Shown here piece after piece: positions 36,698 through 46,645 of a stretch of 64,000 nt of DNA. The position numbers and the translations under genes are program-made. The DNA comes from JAPORK01 sp026710285 (lineage in GTDB: Bacteria; Pseudomonadota; Gammaproteobacteria; Pseudomonadales; Endozoicomonadaceae), in the NCBI GenBank assembly GCA_965201045.1, contig OZ241746.1, forward strand, positions 3,410,001 to 3,474,000, given 5' to 3'. Below the pieces are notes generated by a model. It did no database searches. It saw only the letters and a program-made list of their open reading frames with translations, and was not told where the DNA came from. Each line of letters begins with the position of its first letter. Position 1 is the stretch's first letter.

Positions 36698-37348
36698 TTA
36701 TTGTCTACCGTGATATACACTCTCACATGATTTTTTTGAGAGTTTAATATGATTAGGGGCTGTGCTTGTAACGCCTGCTGCAGTGTGTCCACGCGTAAAG
36801 CACCAGTCAGTTCCATCAGTAGCTAAACAGTCAGCGGCATCTTCATTTGGATCATTATAGTGTGTGCAATTTTCTCCTGCAAACCACCAGTCATTTGATG
36901 CACCAGCATGTCCTTGTGCTAATACGATACTGTTAAACTGCTTACCGTTTATGATTAAATTTCCCAGAACAGCAAAATTTAAGTTACCGGGCTCGTGACC
37001 AAAAGTTGACCTTGCAGACTCATCATGATTTTTAGATTTAATTTTACTAAATATATTATCACCATATGTATCCTCAACATTTGTAACGACATCAGAGCTT
37101 CCGTGTCTGCCTGCTTTTATTAATAGCCCCTTGGGTGCAACAGGAGTTCTGCTTCTTAGTGATATGCCAGCCGGATATACACCTTTAAAAGGTTGATGTT
37201 TTGTAATGAAATGATTAGTCACGTGGAAAATTGCTGATTTAGTATCTCCGGTAAAATAAACGTAATTATCTTGACATGTGTCAGAATAAGCATAGTTGCT
37301 AATAAATAAATATATAAGACAAAATGTTGGTAAAATTACTTTATTCAT
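36698..37348 (-). CDS. Secreted-protein array, copy 8 (216 aa)
   Basis: Signal peptide MNKVILPTFCLIYLFISNYAYS. All family blocks are present, with VLGNLIINGKQFNSIV, SNDWWFAGENC, DCLATDGTDWCFTRG and PNHIKLSKKSC. Closest to copy 7. It is the last of the eight tightly spaced copies. Confidence 0.85.
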   Translation of the reverse strand: MNKVILPTFCLIYLFISNYAYSDTCQDNYVYFTGDTKSAIFHVTNHFITKHQPFKGVYPAGISLRSRTPVAPKGLLIKAGRHGSSDVVTNVEDTYGDNIFSKIKSKNHDESARSTFGHEPGNLNFAVLGNLIINGKQFNSIVLAQGHAGASNDWWFAGENCTHYNDPNEDAADCLATDGTDWCFTRGHTAAGVTSTAPNHIKLSKKSCESVYHGRQ

Positions 37349-38021
37349 GAGTCTATCCTTATTATTATAGTTGGTTGATAGTTATTATAATTGGTTGATA
37401 GTAATTTTTTCTGATGTATATTTTTGAGTTTGTTTCGGATTTTTCACTGCGCTTACTTTGGTCTGAATCTGAAAGTGTTAAATTCACTTTATTTAGAGTT
37501 GTTGCTGTTGAAATGTTAACCGAAGATAAAAGTCAATTTTTTTTTTACATCAAAGATATTATAATATATGCTAAGATGTTTTTCAAGTGAAGTTGCAACA
37601 ATCTTCCAGGAATAATTTTGATCAAAAATTTATTTTTAAGCAAGTATCAGCATAAAAAAGCAAACCAGAAAATAATGTTTTTTTTTAAAACAAAATACTA
37701 ATGTAGCTTTTCAATTACTTTATATAAAAGGCATTGGTATTTTTTAGAATAGTCATAAATTCATAATTCTCCATTTTGCACCAAACTTTATATATATAAC
37801 TATCTGTAATATATCTAATCTTATAGAAAATGTTTGCAGGATCTTTGTTTTTATTCTTTTTTTGTTAATATTATTTTTACCTGTCTCCTTTTTACTCTTT
37901 TTCCAGGTTTTTATTTTTACATTAAAGATAATAAGCGTATATCATTCTTTCAGGTTTGATCAGGTTTATCCTTTTAAACAGATAAATGATCAAACCAGAA
38001 TTTTCACTTTAAAAATTAATC
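37349..38021. other. Spacer upstream of array copy 8
   Basis: The first 450 bases resemble other copy upstream regions. A short direct repeat (tattatagttggttgatagt / tattataattggttgatagt, about 37361-37400) lies just before copy 8. The rest is AT-rich, without a convincing gene. Confidence 0.45.
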
Positions 38022-38417
38022 TTAGCAAGGGCATTGCCATTTATTATTTTTAGAGTCTATTAGCTTGCAAGCATGAGAAGAGTTATCCGGACATATTACG
38101 TATCGCCCATGTGACACGCCAAATTTAAATGAGTATGAAGCATTGTAATATGTCCAATGGACATTAAGATTAGAATCATGTTTAAATACATGTTGATGAG
38201 GGGGATCGCCGGGATCAAGATTAATTACATGAGAACAAGCTTCGTAATGAGGCTTTTTTGCAAATTTCTCAATATGTCTTGTGCAACCTGTTGCAGTAAA
38301 TAAAATACTAATACTGTAACCTGTATGATTCAAAACTGAAACAGTGTTTTTTGCCAGCACAGGAACAGATATTAAGAGACTAACAAATATTATAATTGAA
38401 CTTAGATATTTTTCCAT
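38022..38417 (-). CDS. Small secreted cysteine-rich protein (131 aa)
   Basis: A signal peptide (MEKYLSSIIIFVSLLISVPVLA) precedes a mature part of about 109 residues with six Cys, including the terminal CPC. It starts with NTVSVLNHTGYSISILF, then a Cys/His-rich middle and a PHQHVFKHD segment. It is not related to the surrounding array family. AAGGTAAA lies near the start. No family recognised; secreted, disulfide-bonded, function unknown. Confidence 0.75.
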   Translation of the reverse strand: MEKYLSSIIIFVSLLISVPVLAKNTVSVLNHTGYSISILFTATGCTRHIEKFAKKPHYEACSHVINLDPGDPPHQHVFKHDSNLNVHWTYYNASYSFKFGVSHGRYVICPDNSSHACKLIDSKNNKWQCPC

Positions 38418-39229
38418 TTTTATTTACCTTTTTTATATTTATATTTATTGTTTTAATAAGGTATTTTACCGGTTCAGATAATAATTATTTTATAGTCAAT
38501 AGACAATTAATTTATTTACACAATACAAAAAAATAGTATATAAAAATTAAAGAACCTTATTAACCAATAAGGTGTCTCTATATGGTTAAAGTAGTTTATC
38601 CAAAGCTACTAAAAGATATAATAGTACTTAATAACCCAATACTCCAAAAAATTTTGAATAAAACTACGGGTAAAGGATTTACTTATATAAAATAGTAATA
38701 TTCTGTATTGATTTGTTATCTATTAATAAATTAAATGCATTAACTATCTGGTTGGACACGAGCCTGGCTTAATAGTTCAATCCTGACATCATTTAATGAT
38801 AAAGTAACTGTTGTCGTTTAAATATATAAAAAATAACTATTTTAATTAGGTAGTTTTTATAAAGATCACTAATATAAAAAGCCGATAGTTCAGGAACATA
38901 AGCAATCAAAACGCTAACAAAAAGTTAATAATAGTATTTATCAGGTACGCCGTAAAATCCTGCTTTTCAGTTATCTTTTATCCATAAATCTGTCAATAAA
39001 AACTAATGTTGTTCAGGGAAACAGACAAACCTGTACAGGTAAACCGATCTCTTTATACATCACGGTGATTAATCCGAGATAATATCATGAGAAGGAATTG
39101 GATTAACGCCTGTTAACGAATTTATTTTAAAAATAGATGTTATCAGGAAATTATCATTTTAGGTGGTGAATGTGAGCTGCATGATTTGTTTATAAGTTTT
39201 ACTTTATCAGGTTTTTTTTATTATCCGGA
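38418..39229. other. Non-coding region with a small hairpin
   Basis: A perfect hairpin CCTTATT-aacc-AATAAGG lies at 38555-38572. It is followed by GTGTCTCTATA and not by a T-run. The rest is AT-rich and has no frame that I would accept. Confidence 0.4.
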
Positions 39230-39750
39230 TAATTCTTTGTGTAAAGCACAGAAAGTATTTTCATCGTTGGAAGCGCAGCCTAAAAATTCTGTGTGAACAT
39301 TATTTATAAAGGGAATGCAATTTTCTCTTCTAAGCCACTTGTTGTTTGTTGAATCATGATGTCATTGCACTAATATAATATCATTAAACATACACCATTT
39401 ATGGTTATCTCCTGAACAGAAAAATTTAACTGACTCAAAGTTTTTACTGAAGGTAAAATGATTTATAAATTAAATGTTTGATGATCACTATTTATCTTCT
39501 TAATATATTTAACCATTGTCTTACTTCCTTTTTTTCCTATTTTTATTTTTAGTCTACTGGATAAAATTGTGTATATAGTATTATCAAAAGGTTGTTCATG
39601 GGTAAGACTCTCAGCAGTTATTTGAAATTTTACTGAAATCATATCTTTGGTAAAATAAACTTTATTATCACGAATTTTTGTATATGTACAGTCACAATTA
39701 CCTGTAAATAAACATACAAAATAATAAAAGGCTAAAACTATTTTATTCAT
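39230..39750 (-). pseudogene. Secreted-protein array, copy 9 (truncated)
   Basis: The first 95 codons (39463-39750) read MNKIVLAFYYFVCLF... through SRLKIKIGKKGSKTMVKY with the family order, then stop. Decayed remnants of the rest follow down to about 39230: traces of the TINGV, LAQ and CFT(R)G-coding parts in different frames. It is dead as a full-length gene; a 95-residue secreted fragment could still be made. Confidence 0.75.
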
Positions 39751-39925
39751 TATAATACAAGCATCTTTCTTATATTTAGTTAGCAGAATGTTTTACTGAT
39801 GGGTATTTTAAATTTATTTATATTTTTCCATTTCATGTTACTGTAAAATCCTGCACTCGTTTTTTCATAAATCATGATTAAAGGGTTGTAGGTAAATACA
39901 ATGCAATGATAATTTTTTAGGTGGA

Positions 39926-40522
39926 TTATCCATATTCAAGACTACACAGCTTTTTTGTAAGTTTTATTTTATAAGGACTGGTTCTGCTTAATGACCAGGT
40001 GACTCCACGCGTAAAGCACCAGGAAGCTTTTCCATTGTCTGAGGTACAATCTACAGACTCTGAATTATTATTATAGCTAAAAAAGTGCATGCAATTTTTC
40101 CCGCCAAACCACCAGTTATTTGTTGAATAATGATGTCCCTGCGCTAATATAATATTACTGAATTTCACGCCATTTATGGTCAGAGTACCCTGAATAGCAA
40201 AATTTAATGTACCGGGGTTTTTAGCAAAGGTAAAATTATTTTTAAAGATGCTGTGATTATTATTTACTTTCCGAATGCATTTAACAACTTTCTTACTTCC
40301 TTTTCTTCCTGCTTTGATTTTCAGTCCATTAGGTGAAATGGTATATGTAGTCTTATCAAAAGGTTGTTTTTGCGTAATACACGCAGAAGTTATTTGAAAA
40401 TTTACTGAAGTCGTATCTCCGGTAAAATAAATTTTATTATCACGAATTTTTGTATGTGTATAGGCGCAATTACCGGTAAAAAAACATACAAAACAACAAA
40501 AGACCAAAAATATTTTGTTCAT
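39926..40522 (-). CDS. Secreted-protein array, copy 10 (198 aa)
   Basis: The start is the ATG at 40522 (MNKIFLVFCCFVCFFTGNCAYT), aligned with the other signal peptides; an upstream in-frame ATG would add eleven unlikely residues. Family blocks: GLKIKAGRKGS, LNFAIQGTLTINGVKF, NNWWFGGKNC, SWCFTRG. It is more divergent than copies 1-8 and has SDNGKASWCF in place of ATDGTDWCF. Confidence 0.82.
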   Translation of the reverse strand: MNKIFLVFCCFVCFFTGNCAYTHTKIRDNKIYFTGDTTSVNFQITSACITQKQPFDKTTYTISPNGLKIKAGRKGSKKVVKCIRKVNNNHSIFKNNFTFAKNPGTLNFAIQGTLTINGVKFSNIILAQGHHYSTNNWWFGGKNCMHFFSYNNNSESVDCTSDNGKASWCFTRGVTWSLSRTSPYKIKLTKKLCSLEYG

Positions 40523-40805
40523 TAGAATGTAAATCTCTATTTTTATTTTGAGCAACCAGTGAATTTTACTGATGTATTTTAAATTTATTTCTTGTTTTTG
40601 CCATGACTCATTTAAAATTCCTCAAGGGAGTTTTGGCTTCTCAGGAAATATTTTTATTGAAAGGGTATTTTATTAATATTAAAGAATTGAACGACAACAG
40701 TATTAATGTTCTGAAACCTAATAAATTGTAGTATACAATCAAAGAATTTTCCAAAAAATTTAAATTAAAGTTCCTGACTGACTTTTTGACTAAAAGCCAG
40801 TCAAA
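40523..40805. other. Spacer upstream of copy 10
   Basis: AT-rich, no gene; presumed promoter region of copy 10. Confidence 0.4.
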
Positions 40806-41060
40806 TTAATAAAAACATCAATCGCCTTTTAATTTGATTAGTTTTAGATAAATTACCATTAATAACAGTTTTCAATATCTTTAAAGGATTATAAACAAAT
40901 TCTAAATCTTCTTTGTATTCATTATTAGTTTCTACCTTTACACACCTTAATTATCACAACATCAGCTCCTGTTACAAGAGCTCTTTTAGCAACCCTTCCA
41001 ACAGCAATTCCAGGGTTGCCTGTCTGTGATATTAGTCGTGATATTAAAAGTGTTATTAGT
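40806..41060 (-). pseudogene. Possible broken gene of unknown family
   Basis: On the minus strand an open run reads SQTGNPGIAVGRVAKRALVT then GADVVIIK, and in the next frame continues VETNNEYKEDLEFVYNPLKI and beyond to a stop. The two parts look like one reading frame with a single shift near 40945. The composition is protein-like, but I recognise no family, and the start is not visible. Confidence 0.3.
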
Positions 41061-41159
41061 TACTATATAAATTACCGGAATTATATAAGCAACCATATCT
41101 TCTAAATTTTGTTCATATAAATGTCGGTTATCGGGGGGGAGCTGAAATGTGATTACATC

Positions 41160-41210
41160 AGGATAATGGGTGCAATTGATATTATTAAACTCACAACGAT
41201 CATCGTTCTG
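41160..41210 (+). pseudogene. bioA: bioA fossil 7 (short)
   Basis: aggataatgggtgcaattga and ttattaaactcacaacg match bioA near 26212-26250 (agggtgctaggtgccattgg, gttgttgagcttacaacg). It lies, as the other fossils do, directly before the end of an array copy. Confidence 0.6.
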
Positions 41211-41219
41211 TTTTGTTGG

Positions 41220-41831
41220 TTATGAATATTGTTTATGACACGTATGTTTTGAGAGTTTAACATGATTGGGGCTTGTCATAGCATAGTTTGAAGTGTATCC
41301 ACGCGTAAAACACCAATGAGTTCCATCAGTGGCGGTACAGTCTGTAGCATCTACAGTATGAGGTTCATAGCTGACACAATTTTTTCCTGTGAACCACCAG
41401 TTATTTGATAAACAAGTATGCCCTTGTGCTAATATAATATCGTTAAACTGTTTACCATTGATTATTAAAGTTCCCTGAACAGCAAAGTTTAACTTATGAG
41501 GTGTGTATTCAAAAGTGGAATTATAGTTAAATAACCCACCAGAGATATTTGCACCCAGAACATCAATAACGACCTGATGGCTTCCTTTTCTCCCTGCTCT
41601 TATTTTTAGTCCGTGGTGTGAAATTGAGTGTACGGTACTCTCAAAAGGTTGTCCCTTTGTAATGAACCCGTTAGTTATTTGAAAACTTACTGAAGTCGTA
41701 TCTCCGGTAAAATAAACTTTATTATCACGCATTTTAGTATACTTGTTATCACGAATTGTGATATGTGCATAAGTATAATTACTGGTAAAAAATAATATAA
41801 TACAAAATATGAGTAAAATTATTCTATGCAT
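41220..41831 (-). CDS. Secreted-protein array, copy 11 (203 aa)
   Basis: Signal peptide MHRIILLIFCIILFFTSNYTYA. The mature N-terminus has a small internal duplication (TIRDNKYTKMRDNK). All hallmark blocks are intact, including LNFAVQGTLIINGKQFNDII, NNWWFTGKNC, DCTATDGTHWCFTRG and PNHVKLSKHTC. It is the rightmost copy; the next gene to the right is from another family. Confidence 0.84.
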   Translation of the reverse strand: MHRIILLIFCIILFFTSNYTYAHITIRDNKYTKMRDNKVYFTGDTTSVSFQITNGFITKGQPFESTVHSISHHGLKIRAGRKGSHQVVIDVLGANISGGLFNYNSTFEYTPHKLNFAVQGTLIINGKQFNDIILAQGHTCLSNNWWFTGKNCVSYEPHTVDATDCTATDGTHWCFTRGYTSNYAMTSPNHVKLSKHTCHKQYS

Positions 41832-42389
41832 TTTTGTATATTTCCTTGATTTTTACTGGTTAGAAGTAATTTTTATTGAAACGCTTTAAATTTATTTCTT
41901 CTTTCTGTCTGGTCTCTTTAAAGTATTAAATTGAATTTAGTTTCTCAGAAAGTGTTTTTATTGAGAGGAGTATGTTTTATCCTTATTAAAGGATTAGATG
42001 AAAATAAAATTTAGTATATGCGATAAAACAGAGCGTAGTACATGATAAAAAATTCACTAGAAAATTTATAGTAAAGTGCTGAACTGACTTTTTTGATCAA
42101 AAATCTATTGTTGTAAAAGCATCAATATAGAAAAATAAAAAAACAAATGATACACTTCATTCTGAAACACCAATACAATTTCTCAATGATCTTAGAAAAA
42201 AGCTAACAATAATTTTTTAGATTGGCTATGAATTTGAAAAACAGTATTTTGCAAAGCTCATTAAGCCTACGGGTAGTGGATAATATGGCAGAAGCTATTA
42301 TGCTCAATAAGCAGTCAGTAATCATAAAGGGAATTGAATATTTTCTGGATTATCTACTATAAACAGTTGCATGAATTTTCGTACTAAAA
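41832..42389. other. Spacer upstream of copy 11
   Basis: Promoter-side region of copy 11; aataattttttagattggctatgaattt resembles the upstream regions of copies 7 and 8. No gene. Confidence 0.4.
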
Positions 42390-42739
42390 CTACTTCTCGA
42401 GTGACCCTCTGTATTTTCTTCTTGTTTTTTTTGCAGCAGTTCCATGTTGGTGCACTCTCACAATACTACCATCTATCATGATACTTTCACAATCAGCATC
42501 TTCTGAAAGGGTCAGGAAAATATCATCCCACAGACCTTTATTTTACCATCTGTTATAATGCTTATATACACTATTTAATGAGCCAAACTTTTTTGGCAGA
42601 TCCTTCCATGGAGCACCAGTACAATTAATTCATAATACAGTCAGGAAAAAGACGATTATCTTTTACCATAACACTACAATCTGTTATTTTTCCAAGTAAA
42701 AGCTTTAATACGTTCCCGCTTATCATCACGCAATACCAT
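42390..42739 (-). pseudogene. IS5-family (IS427-type) transposase OrfA remnant
   Basis: From an ATG at 42739 the minus strand reads MVLRDDKRERIKALLLGK, then DNRLFLTVL, a stop in place of a Trp, NCTGAPWKDLPKKFG, KHYNRW and another stop, and finally MIDGSIVRVHQHGTAAKK. These are in the right order for the first ORF of IS427-group IS5 elements, whose DDE active site begins with the Asp of MID(G/S)(S/T). At least two in-frame stops and the absence of OrfB mean it is dead. It marks the border between the two expanded gene families. Confidence 0.8.
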
Positions 42740-42822
42740 CCAGGGTATTATTATCATCCCAATATATTATATTATTGTCTCCAGGTGCGTGATGATAAAT
42801 GAACATTTAAAAATATGAAAAT

Positions 42823-45800
42823 TTAATTGTCAACATTATCTAGTGTTTGCAAGTATAGATAGCAACAAACTGGATTTAACGCAGCAAGTGCACATATTAT
42901 ACCATATATAGCTACTTTTGTAGAAAGATCCAGATCACTACCTATTATATGGTATTGTAATGTTAGCTCATTTGTTGGCTCAGTTGTTTGTACAGTTGTT
43001 GGCTCAGTTGTTTGTACAATTGTTGGTTCTGGTGTCGTTGTTTCAGCAAACAGTAACTGATCTTTGCGTATTATTTTGCTGCATTCACCGTATTGAGGTA
43101 TCCAAAATCTGTGAGGAACACCATTCAAATTAAATTCATCTCTACGGAGCATTAATGTTTTACCATCAAAAAATTCCAGTTTGTAACTACCTTGCCTATC
43201 AAATGAATCATCTGCTTGTACTTGTTTATACCAGCTGTCGTCTTTTTTTCCAGTTTTTATATCATAACGAAAAAATGTTAAGCTCCCGTTGTTAAAAGGC
43301 TGGTCACTCATTTGTCCTGTTGTTACTACATACAGATGGTCTTCATTACAGCCTGCTGTAATAAATGGTTCAGAAGGTAACTGATAAGTAATATTAGCTT
43401 CACCGAGTGTATAACGTTCTCCATTATGTTCCAATGGATGTTGTATTATCATGTTAGTTGTTTCATTGTAGGTGAAGGCGGCATTGTTACTTAACAGCAA
43501 TGCATCTTCTCCGGGAAACTCATAGCTAATACTATCATATTGACCACTATTTGTGACATTCAGGGATAATTCACTTAACTGTACACCAGGTGTTTCACCC
43601 TTGAAATCTAAAAAGTCACGATCTATATATCTAAAAAATTTTGGGCGTCGGTGCAACATTAATAAAGTATCATTGGTTACTACATGACTTACCGGTGATG
43701 TATAAACAGCTGGATCATCTAGCGTTTTTCCCCCTAAATGTCGATTATCAGAGGGTGGATGATATAACCGTATTGTACCATTAGCACCAGGCTGGCTGAT
43801 ATCAGTAACTCTGATTAGTCCTTTAGCTTCATTTATAAATGTACCACTCAAACCGTTGGGTAATGCTGCTTCAGGATAATGTTGACGGCTTACCAAAAGT
43901 GTCTTATTTCCATTCATAAAAACAGAATAAAATGCTTCATTTACATAATGACAGGAAATATTACACTCTTCAGATGCACACAGATGTTGATGCGCTTTTC
44001 TCCAGTCAGCCGGGTTTATGCTCTCTACACTATTATCATCGGAGAGTTTATTGTCTGATGGTATATAACCCGATTTATCCCAAAATGCAAATGGAGCTTC
44101 AGCAATAAAATCAGGAACACGAGATAGTATACCTGAATATAAAACTGTGTCATTGTTATAGGTTGTTGTCCCTCTACAGCGTAAGCTGACTGGTGGCTGA
44201 GTACAGTTATATTCATTTGCAGAATCATAAGGACATTGTAGTAAGCTTGTTTCATTACCAGCGCAGTTTACATTGTTCAGCAAAATAGGAAGTGGAGGGT
44301 TTTGATAATCTGGAGCACTTTGAACACCTTCATCAAAACCCAACTGCCGACAGGCTACAAAAGTATCTGCCTGTGAAAATCCCTCACTACAGACTTTCCC
44401 GAAATGAAAGTGTTGATAGTGTTGTGTTCCTTTTATGGGAATAGATACTGTTAAAATTCCATATCCTCTTAAAGTGGTAAATGTGTAATCTTCATCGATT
44501 AAAGAAGCCCCAATATTTGCTGATGCGGTATCTACATAAGTACCTTTGTGAATCAGCTTATTACCTGTGCCGGTAATTATTTTTGCTGTATTTCCTATCA
44601 CATAATTATTTGCTCGTGTGGGAATGCTGATTTGTCCCTGTTGTTCCAGATGGTTGTTGTTACCTGATACTTTGGTGGCAATGATCCCGGCACCTGGTGC
44701 TCCTAAGGTGAAATAATAGTGAGGAAAGTTAACCTCTGGTTGTGTATCATATTTCATGATGAATCTGTTATCATCGCCTTTTATGTTTCCTGTTAGCGGG
44801 TAAGTATAACGAAATTGATTAGATGTGTTCGACCATTGTAATGTTGTCTCAATGTTATTATTGTGTAGCGCTCGTCGGGCAAGTGAGGGTATGGTGTTAT
44901 AAGAGTCACGATGTCTTACGGGTATATTAACCTTAATATGACTGTTATTTATTGATTTAAAAAGAGGTATATTGCCGTTTATTGGAAATCCATCCAGGCT
45001 ATGCTTCCCTGTAGAGAAAGTACCGCTGAATTGCCCCGGTACTACAGTTTTTGTGACAGTATGATTCAAAGGGCTGATACTACCATTAATATTCTCTGCT
45101 GCAATAAAATTACCACCAGGACACTCAGTCATTAACCGGGAAATATTTGCATTGCCTACATAGGTACACTGACCATTTGTAGCCAGACAGTAATCACTAG
45201 TTTCACTTACTGAATTTTCTGTAAGATAGGGTGGCATTGACACAGAGGCTCCCAGACCAATACACTGACTGACCATTAATGCACTGAAAAAACATTTTGC
45301 AATTTTGTTAACTGGCTTGCTTCTCCAGTTACTATCTGAATAATTATCCTGGATATCATCACTGTTATCAGCTGTAGCATTTTCCTCATCCTGAACAGTA
45401 ACAAGATTTGGATTTATATCATTCAGAGTAACGATATATTTTACAGGCTCTGTATTTCCCCTTTTGCCGTGCCATGTTAATGACTGTTCATAAATCTGTT
45501 GGCGCAGGGTGTCATCTGTATTAAGTAAAGTATTATTATCTTCTTTACCCCACAATCTGTTCCGTACCCATTTAAATCCACGTTTGAAAGAGTGATAAGC
45601 CTCCATGGCAACATTATTAATGGCTTCATCAATGGTTCCACCATCATAGATATACCATTCTTCAGTATTCAGAGGAGCATGTAAAACTTTTAACAGTTTT
45701 TCAAATTGAGGATCTTTTGCTTCTTTTTTCTGTTTTAAATGTTCCATCATTCCGCTCAGTGTAAGCCAGCAGGGATTTTTCCTGGCTATTGCTGAAGGAA

Positions 45801-46215
45801 GTTTGCTAAAAGAGTAAACCGAGATTGCTTCTTTTAACCCCGGGATAGAAGAGAAATAAGTTTTACGTTTGTTGTCGTTTTCTCCTAGATGCTTATGTTT
45901 AGCCTCAAAGCTGAATTTATGTAATATTTCTACCGGCTGATTAGGAAAAGCTTTTTGCAGAAATTTCAGGGCTTGCATAGGTGTATTTGCTAGTATGTCA
46001 GTCTCATTGACAGACAAACTCTCTTCAGTTACAAATGTCCATTCCTTAACCTGTGTTTGATTTTCAGTACCCACACTGTAAGCCGAATTCATCATTAACA
46101 GGAAAAAGCTAAAGATTAGCAGTCTGGTGCTTAAAAAAAATAGATTCCACTTGTTTTTAACAGATTTGTCTACATGTTCTTTTTTTTGTTTTAACAGGTA
46201 GTTCAAAGACTGCAT
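42823..46215 (-). CDS. Giant exported SRCR-domain protein A (1130 aa)
   Basis: The start is the ATG at 46215: AGGA lies about eight bases upstream, and the first residues MQSLNYLLKQKK then match the paralogs. A long basic n-region and a hydrophobic core (about 28-41) end in an AYS cleavage site. Then follow an N-terminal domain (about 55-290, with YIYDGGTIDEAINNVAMEAY), a hydrophobic stretch (about 300-330), a beta-helix-like part (about 340-580), an SRCR domain (about 585-681, six Cys: GKVCSEGF, ACRQLGF, NCAGNETSLLQC, NCTQ and a final Cys) and a large beta-rich C-terminal module. A TTEP-repeat stalk leads to a hydrophobic C-terminal anchor with a five-residue tail. No known full-length homologue is recognised; adhesion or host-ligand binding is inferred from the SRCR domain. 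Confidence 0.85.
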   Translation of the reverse strand: MQSLNYLLKQKKEHVDKSVKNKWNLFFLSTRLLIFSFFLLMMNSAYSVGTENQTQVKEWTFVTEESLSVNETDILANTPMQALKFLQKAFPNQPVEILHKFSFEAKHKHLGENDNKRKTYFSSIPGLKEAISVYSFSKLPSAIARKNPCWLTLSGMMEHLKQKKEAKDPQFEKLLKVLHAPLNTEEWYIYDGGTIDEAINNVAMEAYHSFKRGFKWVRNRLWGKEDNNTLLNTDDTLRQQIYEQSLTWHGKRGNTEPVKYIVTLNDINPNLVTVQDEENATADNSDDIQDNYSDSNWRSKPVNKIAKCFFSALMVSQCIGLGASVSMPPYLTENSVSETSDYCLATNGQCTYVGNANISRLMTECPGGNFIAAENINGSISPLNHTVTKTVVPGQFSGTFSTGKHSLDGFPINGNIPLFKSINNSHIKVNIPVRHRDSYNTIPSLARRALHNNNIETTLQWSNTSNQFRYTYPLTGNIKGDDNRFIMKYDTQPEVNFPHYYFTLGAPGAGIIATKVSGNNNHLEQQGQISIPTRANNYVIGNTAKIITGTGNKLIHKGTYVDTASANIGASLIDEDYTFTTLRGYGILTVSIPIKGTQHYQHFHFGKVCSEGFSQADTFVACRQLGFDEGVQSAPDYQNPPLPILLNNVNCAGNETSLLQCPYDSANEYNCTQPPVSLRCRGTTTYNNDTVLYSGILSRVPDFIAEAPFAFWDKSGYIPSDNKLSDDNSVESINPADWRKAHQHLCASEECNISCHYVNEAFYSVFMNGNKTLLVSRQHYPEAALPNGLSGTFINEAKGLIRVTDISQPGANGTIRLYHPPSDNRHLGGKTLDDPAVYTSPVSHVVTNDTLLMLHRRPKFFRYIDRDFLDFKGETPGVQLSELSLNVTNSGQYDSISYEFPGEDALLLSNNAAFTYNETTNMIIQHPLEHNGERYTLGEANITYQLPSEPFITAGCNEDHLYVVTTGQMSDQPFNNGSLTFFRYDIKTGKKDDSWYKQVQADDSFDRQGSYKLEFFDGKTLMLRRDEFNLNGVPHRFWIPQYGECSKIIRKDQLLFAETTTPEPTIVQTTEPTTVQTTEPTNELTLQYHIIGSDLDLSTKVAIYGIICALAALNPVCCYLYLQTLDNVDN

Positions 46216-46645
46216 AATAAACTTCCTCATACCTATATAATAATTGAGTTATTGTTTCTGTTATGTTCGTTTTTATCCGATATTTTTTCTGGTATCAGAA
46301 TATAGGTGACAATGGCTGATATGTACAATGGGAATTTTATTAATTTTTTTAGACAAATGGCTTGTAAAAAATATTGTAGTTTAAAAAGATAAGTAGTTGT
46401 TTTTTTAAATCATTCTCAATTGAAGACTTTATATAAATATATAAACAAGGTTATAGTAGTAGAAATCATGATCAATGACCAGTCCATAGTCAAATAAATA
46501 GAGTCCATCATTCATTACATTATCTGCTAGCAGAAAAATAAATACTCTGCATGATCAAAGCTGTTTTCTCAAAGATTTTCTGTTTTGATCCACAGCTTAT
46601 GATCATTTCACTATTATCGTAGTCAGATATAAAACTTATAAAAAT
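46216..46645 (-). promoter_or_regulatory. 5' leader region of SRCR gene A and spacer to gene B
   Basis: On the minus strand this holds the shared promoter box (46476-46492) and a leader of more than 200 bases. Within the leader, the stretch cagaatataggtgacaatgg (46297-46316 on the plus strand) recurs before the other three genes. No gene is present. Confidence 0.55.
46470..46492 (-). promoter_or_regulatory. Shared SRCR promoter box, gene A
   Basis: On the minus strand TTGACT is followed after 17 bases by CATGAT. The -35 box is part of the imperfect palindrome TGACTATGGACTGGTCA (46476-46492), conserved upstream of genes B, C and D. It lies about 260 bases from the start codon. A repressor or activator could bind here, overlapping RNA polymerase. 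Confidence 0.5.

Noticed and set aside
36571..36816. Minus-strand frames beginning MEL(I/T)GALRVD at the ends of several array genes (also near 26321, 32843)
   Set aside because: They are out-of-frame readings of the conserved GTDWCFTRG coding block and recur only because that block is conserved.
40946..41060. Resemblance of the GIAVGRVAKRALVTG stretch to PAAR-type Gly/Ala/Val repeats of secretion spikes
   Set aside because: The match is only a few residues, the frame is broken and no secretion genes are near; recorded only as a possible pseudogene.
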